A DNA stretch of 64,000 bases from DASXUX01 sp036504595 (GTDB lineage: Bacteria; Planctomycetota; SZUA-567; H5-PLA8), in assembly GCA_036504595.1 (NCBI GenBank), contig DASXUX010000095.1:310001-374000 (forward strand). The letters run 5' to 3'. Position 1 is the first letter of the stretch, and every line of letters begins with the position of its first letter. The position numbers were made by a program, and so were the translations under genes. Positions 58,711-64,000 of the stretch are shown here, piece by piece. The notes below the pieces were generated by a model. That model had not been told where the DNA came from and made no database searches. It was given only the letters and a program-made list of their open reading frames with translations.

Positions 58711-58717
58711 GCGAACT

Positions 58718-59434
58718 GTGACCATTTCTCTATTGAAAATCCGAACGCCGATGGGCTATCAGGCCGCGTTGGAACTCCAGCACGCGCACGGCGTGGAGCT
58801 TGAGCGCAGCACGGAGAAGATCGCCAAATTGATTCTTCTCCAGCATACGCCGGTGTTCACGCTCGGACGAAAAACGGAGGCGCAACATCTGCTGTGCAGC
58901 GAGCACGACTTGGCCGTTCGCACGGGCGCGGAGGTGATCCACGTGGACCGCGGCGGTTCGATCACCTATCACGGGCCGGGGCAGATCACGGCGTACCTGC
59001 TGCTGAACTTGAGCGTATGGAACATCGGCATTCACGAGCATCTCGACAAACTCGAAAGCGCCGCGATGAACGCGCTCGCGCGCTTCGGGATCACGGGTCA
59101 TCGCGAGCCCGGGATGACGGGCGTGTGGGTGGGGCCTTCCGGTTCCCCTCTCCCCCGCGAGGGAGAGGGGTTAGGGGTGAGGGGGCCTGCGTCGGAGAAA
59201 ATCTGCGCCATTGGCGTGAGCGCTCGCCGTTGGGTGACGTACCACGGACTGAGCCTGAACGTCGACCTGAATCTTCAGCCGTTCTATGAAGTCGTTCCCT
59301 GCGGCCTGACGAAGCCGGTGACCTCAATCGCGAAGCTGCTCGGCCGGCCGGTGCGCATTTCAGAAGTGGAGCCCGCGTTGAGCGCGGCGTTTGGGGAAGT
59401 TTACGGGGCGAAGGTGGAGGTGGGGATGGTGTGA
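58718..59434 (+). CDS. lipB: Octanoyl-[acyl-carrier-protein]:protein transferase LipB
   Basis: A 238-residue enzyme that transfers octanoate from acyl carrier protein to lipoyl domains. The GTG start is at 58718. DRGGSITYHGPGQITAYLLL is the family signature near residue 78. The catalytic Lys (EKICAIGVSARRWVTYHG, residue about 160) and Cys (VVPCGLTKPVTSI, about 194) are both present. An extra block SGSPLPREGEGLGVRGPAS at about residues 143-158, just before the catalytic lysine, is the translation of a CCCCTCTC-type palindrome. The insertion keeps the frame; activity is likely but unproven. Confidence 0.92.
   Translation: MTISLLKIRTPMGYQAALELQHAHGVELERSTEKIAKLILLQHTPVFTLGRKTEAQHLLCSEHDLAVRTGAEVIHVDRGGSITYHGPGQITAYLLLNLSVWNIGIHEHLDKLESAAMNALARFGITGHREPGMTGVWVGPSGSPLPREGEGLGVRGPASEKICAIGVSARRWVTYHGLSLNVDLNLQPFYEVVPCGLTKPVTSIAKLLGRPVRISEVEPALSAAFGEVYGAKVEVGMV
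59153..59188. repeat. CCCCTCTCCC palindrome inserted in lipB
   Basis: CCCCTCTCCCCCGCGAGGGA and GAGGGGTTAGGGGTGAGGG form a stem within the coding frame; a widespread intergenic repeat type found here inside a gene. Confidence 0.8.
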
Positions 59435-59540
59435 CGTGGGACATTAGTCATTGGTCATTTGCCGGGGCAAAAGATAAGAAAGTTGGGCCCGGAATTCCCC
59501 TGGGACGTCGGAATCTCGATCTCATGGCCGCCATGACGCA

Positions 59541-59606
59541 CTCCTCGTGTTTCGAATGCCCCTTGAACAGCTTCTTGTGCTCGCTGAGCCGGGCCACCCC
59601 GCGCCG
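59541..59606 (+). repeat. Flanking repeat, copy A
   Basis: CTCCTCGTG(T)TTCGAAT...CCTTGAACAGCTTCTTGTGC and GAGCCGGGCCACCC. It matches copy B at 60724-60811 over about 65 bp in the same orientation. Confidence 0.8.
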
Positions 59607-59623
59607 TTGCCCTGTCCTGTGGA

Positions 59624-60535
59624 CTACTTCCCAGAAGACTGGTCCTTCAGCAGTTGCCGAATTGTCTCCGTAAAACGCTCTTTGTTGCGCTGCCATCCAT
59701 GGGCAAGCAGAATGCGGGCGTTTCCAAGCTCCGTGAATGCCACCATCTCTAGTCCCGGAGGGTGTTTCGCAATATTGCGGACGATTACGGGAACATGCGC
59801 TACCCGGGGCTCTATCCTTCCAACACGTTTTGGATTAGCCAACAATAGGTATCGACGTTCGCCTGTGTCGAGAAAACCACACGCTACGCGCGCCTCCTCA
59901 CCCTCCAGAACAATAAAAGGAAGGCTCCTGTTGATGGCTTCGGCGCAGCGCTCCCAGTTTACCGGTTCGAGTGAAAACTTGACCAGGTATTCCCTCGTCT
60001 CTGCAAATTTCGTTATCGCGCCAGAGATGCGTTCGGAGATGTTCGCCGACTTCACATCAAGGTACCCCTTAAGAGCAAACGCGTAGACCTCCCCCGCGGT
60101 CGGCGGGCTATCTCGCTCCTTCAGCGCCAGCTTTGTGGCGCTGAACCGATCCGCGTTGTATTTTTCGATTAGCTTTTGCCACACGAGAGCAGAGATCCGC
60201 ATTCGGTCATTATCTTTTGCTTGGAAACCAATCTGTGCTGCAGTTTCAGACACTTCAGTGCATGCATTGCCGCCATTCGCAGACATAGTCTCGTCAAAGT
60301 CGTAATACCACACCAACATGGAGGCACAGGCCAAGTCATTGGAAATCGCAGCCGAGCTGGGAACGATTGGAAAATTCGAAATTACTTTACCGCCCTTCGC
60401 AACGTCCATATCAGATGCAGACTTAACGAGCATGGTCCAGAGCTCTTCAAACTGAGCGGCAGGCACACCTTCTCCAGCGTGTCCCAGCACTGCGAACAAG
60501 ACACACGCCATAAGTAAAACAGTCAATCTCAACAT
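59624..60535 (-). CDS. Secreted protein, possibly C39-peptidase-like (303 aa)
   Basis: The start is the ATG ending at 60535 (MLRLTVLLMACVLFAVLGHAGEG), a clear signal peptide. Around residue 70, ISNDLACASMLVWYYDF has the spacing of the cysteine segment of C39/papain-like secreted proteins. Later, NRSLPFIVLEGEEARVACGFLDTGERRYLLLANP resembles the second half of that fold, but the histidine expected there is not obvious. Function is therefore uncertain. The gene sits between two copies of a repeat and an inverted third copy, and its flanks are rich in repeats, so it may have moved as a unit. Confidence 0.7.
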   Translation of the reverse strand: MLRLTVLLMACVLFAVLGHAGEGVPAAQFEELWTMLVKSASDMDVAKGGKVISNFPIVPSSAAISNDLACASMLVWYYDFDETMSANGGNACTEVSETAAQIGFQAKDNDRMRISALVWQKLIEKYNADRFSATKLALKERDSPPTAGEVYAFALKGYLDVKSANISERISGAITKFAETREYLVKFSLEPVNWERCAEAINRSLPFIVLEGEEARVACGFLDTGERRYLLLANPKRVGRIEPRVAHVPVIVRNIAKHPPGLEMVAFTELGNARILLAHGWQRNKERFTETIRQLLKDQSSGK

Positions 60536-60940
60536 GGCATCCTCACTCTGCATCCCGGAGTTGGACACCCATCGTAAGTCTTTTTCAGCGCGCGCAACAT
60601 CAGCAAGCAGCTTCTTGCTCGCCACCGCGGGTGGCTCGGCCCTGCGAGCGATACGAAGCACAAGAAGCTCTTGCAGAAATGCCCGATAGAATCTGACGCA
60701 GGGTTTCGTGAACTTGCATCGACCTCCTCGTGCTTCGAATACTCCTTGAACAGCTTCTTGTGCTCGCTATAGCTCGCACCCGGCTCGCTGAGCCGGGCCA
60801 CCCGACACCGCTAAAACATTTTGCAAATATTTACCAAAATCTATGCAACAAAATGGAGGCTGGAACGTCATATATTCTAAGGGCTGCGGACGGGATACTC
60901 TGCCCTCACGCAGGGGTTCTTTGACAATCGATGGAGTTAG
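60536..60940. other. Gap without a gene, repeat-rich
   Basis: It contains an inverted relative of the flanking repeat at about 60610-60680 (ACAAGAAGCT/AGCAAGAAGC) and copy B (60724-60811). No frame with a ribosome site is convincing. Confidence 0.6.
60724..60811 (+). repeat. Flanking repeat, copy B
   Basis: It matches copy A (59541-59606) with an extra 21-22 bp (ATAGCTCGCACCCGGCTCGC) in the middle. Confidence 0.8.
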
Positions 60941-60952
60941 GGTTGTGCACAT

Positions 60953-61266
60953 GTGCACTTTTTTACAGGCGCTGGAGGTAAGAGGCGTGCGTGTGAACTG
61001 ACGGAATGCAGCACGAAGTGCACCTTTGGACGGAACGAGCGCACGCGGAACTGCGTTGCTTCCTTGCGGTCGCGGTTCTGATGCGCACAGGTGCACTTCT
61101 TTACAGACATTGGGCCGGCGATTCGGCGACAACTACGATGATGGGGGCGGAACAATTCGGCGAAATGTCCTACGCACGGTGCAGTCTTGGACAAGACGAG
61201 CGCACGCGTAGTTCGCCGCTCCCTGGCGGTCGCGGTTCTGATCACCACACGTGCACTTTTTTACAG
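60953..61266 (+). repeat. Three-copy spaced repeat, GTGCACTTTTTTACAG
   Basis: GTGCACTT(T/C)TTTACAG at 60953-60968, 61091-61106 and 61251-61266 (spacings 138 and 160 bp). The last two are each preceded by a conserved block with GAGCGCACGCG and GCGGTCGCGGTTCTGAT. The spacers in between differ. No gene is seen in 60941-61342. Confidence 0.85.
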
Positions 61267-61342
61267 GGAATCGGCGGCAATTCGGGAGACCAAACGCGCG
61301 GGCAGCCAACGGCAAACAGAGGCTGCCCGTGGCACATCGTGG

Positions 61343-62977
61343 CTAGTGCCTGAAGTGCCGCACGCCGGTTGTCACCATCGCGATGTTGTGGCGGTCGGCG
61401 ACGGCGAAGACTTCGCTGTCCTTTACGCTGCCGCCGGGCTGGATCATGGCGGTGATGCCGGCTTGAGCGGCGGCTTCGGGGCCGTCGGGGAATGGGAAGA
61501 AGGCGTCGCTGGCCAGCACGGCGCCTTTGGCGCGCTCGCCAGCTTTCTTGATCGCGATCTGCACGGAGTCGACGCGCGACATCTGACCGGCTCCGACGCC
61601 GACGACGGCAAGAGAGACTGGAGCGGTGCCAGTGGCCGGCGCTACCTTGGCGAGCACGATGGCGTTGGACTTCACGTGCTTGCAGAGAATCCACGCGAAT
61701 TTCAGGGCTTCGAGTTCCTCGGCGGTGGGCGTGCGCTTGGTGACTTCCTTCAGATCGGAGCATTCCAGCGCGATGTCGCTGGTATCAGGCTGCTGCATGA
61801 GAATGCCGCCGGGGATGGTCCGAACGTCGCGGTATTCGGTGGCACGTTCCTCGATTTTGGTGTTACGGCGCCAGTTTTCGAGGTCGCCGGCTTCGACGAT
61901 GATCACGCTGGCGCCCCACTTCTTCTTGGTTGTCAGCATCTCGCGCGCAGCCGGCGAAATGGACGGCACAACGATGGCGTCCAGCTTGAAGCCTTTCGCG
62001 CCGAGAATCTCTTCGGCAATCAGATGATCGAGCGGGCGATTGAGCGCCAGCACACCGCCGAAAGCGGATAGCGGGTCGCCTTCGTACGCGAGGCGGTAAG
62101 CGTCCAGGACGTTCTCCGCGGTGGCGGCTCCGCAGGGGTTGTTATGTTTGACGATGCACGCGGCGGGCTGGGTGAACTCCTTCACCACTTCGAAGGCAGT
62201 GTTCATGTCGAGCAGATTGTTGAAGCCGATTTCTTTGCCGGAGACCTGTTTGCCTTGAGCGACGCACGGTTCCTCGTAGCCGGGCAGGATGTACAGCGCT
62301 GCGTTCTTCTGGTGCGGGTTTTCGCCGTAGCGAAGGCCCTGCTTCAGCACGCCGTGAAGCGTGAACGTCGGCTGCGGGCCTTCTTCGCCGAGGCTTTCCA
62401 GATAGCCACAGATCGCCGCATCGTAACGACTCGTGACGGCGAAAACTTTCGCGGCCAGTCGCATGCGGGTTTCGCGCAAGGTTGCGCCGCCGTTTTCCTG
62501 CATTTCTTTAAGAACGTCGGCGTAATCGTCGGGATCAACAACGACCGTCACCGATTCCCAATTCTTCGACGAAGAGCGGATCATCGCCGGGCCGCCGATG
62601 TCGATCTGCTCGATGGCTTCTTCAAGGCTGATGTTTGGCTTGGCGATCGTCTGCTCGAATGGGTAGAGGTTCACGACCACCAAGTCGATCGGCTCGATGC
62701 CATGCTGTTTGGCCTGCGCAACATGCTCGGCCACATCGCGCCGGAAGAGGAGCGCGCCGTGAACTTTCGGATGCAGCGTCTTGACGCGGCCATCCATCAT
62801 CTCGGGAAAGCCTGTCAGATCGCTGACATCGCGGACACTGAGACCGGCGTCGCGTAGCGCTCTAGCGGTGCCGCCGGTGGAGACAAGGTCCACACCCATG
62901 GCCGACAGCGACTTCGCGAAATCGACGATGCCGGCTTTGTCCCACACCGACAACAATGCGCGGGTGATCTTGGACAT
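61343..62977 (-). CDS. purH: Bifunctional AICAR formyltransferase / IMP cyclohydrolase
   Basis: A 544-residue enzyme for the last two steps of IMP synthesis. Residues 1-150 are the cyclohydrolase (ALLSVWDKAGIVDFAKSL, STGGTARALRDAG, MMDGRVKTLHPKVHGALL). The rest is the transformylase (CIVKHNNPCGAATAEN, KSNAIVLAK, GAGQMSRVDS, ASDAFFPFPDG). Usual length is about 520; the excess includes an insertion VAPATGTAPVSLAV at residues about 440-455 between KSNAIVLAK and GAGQMSRVD, overlapping a palindrome-derived GCCGGCGCTACC end (61625-61646). It lies 109 bp downstream of the kinase gene on the same strand. Confidence 0.95.
   Translation of the reverse strand: MSKITRALLSVWDKAGIVDFAKSLSAMGVDLVSTGGTARALRDAGLSVRDVSDLTGFPEMMDGRVKTLHPKVHGALLFRRDVAEHVAQAKQHGIEPIDLVVVNLYPFEQTIAKPNISLEEAIEQIDIGGPAMIRSSSKNWESVTVVVDPDDYADVLKEMQENGGATLRETRMRLAAKVFAVTSRYDAAICGYLESLGEEGPQPTFTLHGVLKQGLRYGENPHQKNAALYILPGYEEPCVAQGKQVSGKEIGFNNLLDMNTAFEVVKEFTQPAACIVKHNNPCGAATAENVLDAYRLAYEGDPLSAFGGVLALNRPLDHLIAEEILGAKGFKLDAIVVPSISPAAREMLTTKKKWGASVIIVEAGDLENWRRNTKIEERATEYRDVRTIPGGILMQQPDTSDIALECSDLKEVTKRTPTAEELEALKFAWILCKHVKSNAIVLAKVAPATGTAPVSLAVVGVGAGQMSRVDSVQIAIKKAGERAKGAVLASDAFFPFPDGPEAAAQAGITAMIQPGGSVKDSEVFAVADRHNIAMVTTGVRHFRH
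61625..61646. repeat. Palindromic-element remnant inside purH
   Basis: GGTGCCAGTGGCCGGCGCTACC, whose GCCGGCGCTACC end equals the right end of the 46-bp element. It is translated in-frame within an insertion absent from typical PurH. Confidence 0.6.
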
Positions 62978-62998
62978 TCTGAGCCCCTCCGAAAGCTG

Positions 62999-63082
62999 CG
63001 TATCGGGTATAGGGTATGGGGTATAGGGCGGATTTCGATGGCGCGGCTGGCCCGATACCCTATACCCAATACCCTATACCCT
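62999..63082. repeat. Inverted pair of heptamer arrays, GGGTATA type
   Basis: The left arm 62999-63028 (GGGTATA, GGGTATG, GGGTATA) and right arm 63051-63082 (CCCGATA, CCCTATA, CCCAATA, CCCTATA) lie between the kinase gene and purH. Confidence 0.9.
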
Positions 63083-63086
63083 GCTG

Positions 63087-64000
63087 TTACTGACCACTAA
63101 ACTTCAGCACAAGAATCAAGCTAAACAAGACGAACATCAGTCCCGCCGCGATAAACGCGGCCCACATGTACTTGCGCATGCGCTCCAGTTCTTCGCGCAG
63201 CGTTTCGACTTCGGTTTTGGCGCGTTGAGCTCGCACTTGTTCGATCTTGAAGGCGCGGATGATCGTGGACTTGCCGGCGTCCAGGCGTTGAATCGACGGA
63301 TCATGCCCCATTCGGACCAGCTCGAGATCCTCGAACAGCAGATCGCTGTCCTGGTAGCGGTCGTTGGGGTCTTTGGCCATCATGCGTTCGAGCACCTGCA
63401 CGACGGCATCGGGAATCTTGGCGTTGAGCGTGCGCGGATCGGGCAACTCGGCTTTGATGTGCTGGCGCATCACGGAGCTGCCGGAACCTTCGTAGGGCGG
63501 CTTGCCGGTGAGCATGTGGTACAGCGAGCAACCCAGGGAATACTGGTCGGAGCGCCAGTCGATGGTCTCCATCCCCATGGCCTGTTCGGGAGAAATGTAG
63601 TCGGGCGTGCCGAGAACTTCGCCTTCGGTCGCGATCATCGGATCCAGCTTGGATTTCACAAAACCGAAATCGCCCAGCTTGAGGATCATCTTTCGGGTGA
63701 CCATCATGTTGCCGGGCTTGATGTCGCGATGGACGATGTCGAAGTTCTTGATGTAAGCAATAGACCGGAGACACTGGATCACGAAATCAATCGCCTTAGA
63801 CGCTTCCAGCGGCCCGTCGCGCTCGATCATGTCCTCAACGGTTTCGCCATCCACGAATTCCATCGAGAAGTAGTAAATGCCGCGGTCGCGGCCGACGTCG
63901 TAAACCTGAATCAGGTTCTGGTGGCTCAGCCGGCCGGCCAGGCGCGCTTCAAGGAGGAAACGTTTCTTAAACTCCTCGTCGGTCAACCATTTCTTGTGCA
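63087..64000 (-). CDS. Serine/threonine protein kinase, partial
   Basis: The open frame continues through the right edge, so the N-terminus with the glycine loop and the ATP lysine is missing. The visible part (about 304 residues) has the catalytic loop VHRDIKPGN, DFG in LGDFGFVKSK, the activation segment GTPDYISPEQAMG and the helical lobe with DWRSDQYSLGCSLYHMLTGKPPY. A coiled-coil-like segment (about 75 residues from the end) leads to one C-terminal transmembrane helix (AFIAAGLMFVLFSLILVLKF), so the kinase is membrane-anchored with its catalytic domain in the cytoplasm. PASTA or other sensor domains after the helix are absent. Confidence 0.93.
   Translation of the reverse strand, partial: HKKWLTDEEFKKRFLLEARLAGRLSHQNLIQVYDVGRDRGIYYFSMEFVDGETVEDMIERDGPLEASKAIDFVIQCLRSIAYIKNFDIVHRDIKPGNMMVTRKMILKLGDFGFVKSKLDPMIATEGEVLGTPDYISPEQAMGMETIDWRSDQYSLGCSLYHMLTGKPPYEGSGSSVMRQHIKAELPDPRTLNAKIPDAVVQVLERMMAKDPNDRYQDSDLLFEDLELVRMGHDPSIQRLDAGKSTIIRAFKIEQVRAQRAKTEVETLREELERMRKYMWAAFIAAGLMFVLFSLILVLKFSGQ

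Noticed and set aside
60953..61266. Integron attC sites
   Set aside because: No GTTRRRY or RYYYAAC core sites and no integrase or cassette genes between the repeats.

Overview
The window is 64 kb of GC-rich DNA (about 60% by eye) from one replicon. It holds 54 credible protein genes and one tRNA, and no rRNA, CRISPR array, transposase or phage gene. The gene set suggests an uncultured anaerobic bacterium from the Planctomycetota, Lentisphaerota, Hydrogenedentota or Sumerlaeota neighbourhood. Reasons: [FeFe]-hydrogenase maturation genes, an RnfD-like protein, a complete bacillithiol pathway, SpoVG with a zinc ribbon, a methyltransferase/PQQ-propeller fusion with an EWTHW motif typical of PVC-like bacteria, and many small palindromic repeats. 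The phylum cannot be fixed without a tree.

Layout. 1-5.5 kb: a truncated beta-propeller protein, a secreted protein, a two-domain phosphotransferase/P-loop kinase and an NAD-dependent epimerase. 5.6-15.6 kb (mostly minus strand): scpA, alpha-glucan phosphorylase, a HEAT-repeat protein, pheS-hicB-hicA-pheT and rpmI-rplT. 15.8-17.1 kb: two unknown plus-strand genes. 17.1-21.7 kb: a minus-strand operon with a methyltransferase, bshC, bshB1 and bshA. 21.8-27.1 kb: a secreted alpha/beta hydrolase, a YedK/HMCES-type protein and a large methyltransferase/beta-propeller protein. 27.2-31.3 kb: an oxidoreductase/aldo-keto reductase fusion and a GH127 glycosidase. 31.4-37.4 kb: two small plus-strand genes, then hydE, hydF, a DUF4272 gene, aspA and a TM1266-type regulator. 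37.5-43.6 kb: unknown genes, a Gfo/Idh/MocA dehydrogenase with a sugar-phosphate isomerase, a DUF155/RMD1 protein and spoVG. 43.7-49.6 kb: ispE diverging from a KimA-like permease preceded by a c-di-AMP riboswitch, a sigma/anti-sigma-like pair, and cca. 49.6-64 kb: a second alpha/beta hydrolase, tRNA-Met, aspS, a secreted unknown, rnfD-like, GH57, lipB, a repeat-flanked secreted gene, purH and a truncated Ser/Thr kinase.

How the genes fit together. The window is mainly core metabolism: translation (pheST, aspS, rpmI-rplT, cca, tRNA), thiol redox (bshABC), H2 metabolism (hydEF, aspA, regulator), isoprenoid, lipoate and purine synthesis, and alpha-glucan and plant-glycan breakdown (GlgP, GH57, GH127, inositol/sugar dehydrogenases).

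The most unusual signal is the repeats. More than 20 sites carry short arrays of 7-bp (sometimes 8-bp) units. Unit sequences differ from site to site, but many are arranged as two inverted arms in the gap between co-directional genes. A second class, a 46-bp palindrome, sits in-frame inside at least three genes and is read in the same frame each time, with compensatory stem changes in a 60-bp relative. A third class forms REPIN-like double hairpins. These families sit at gene ends, inside proteins and between operon members.
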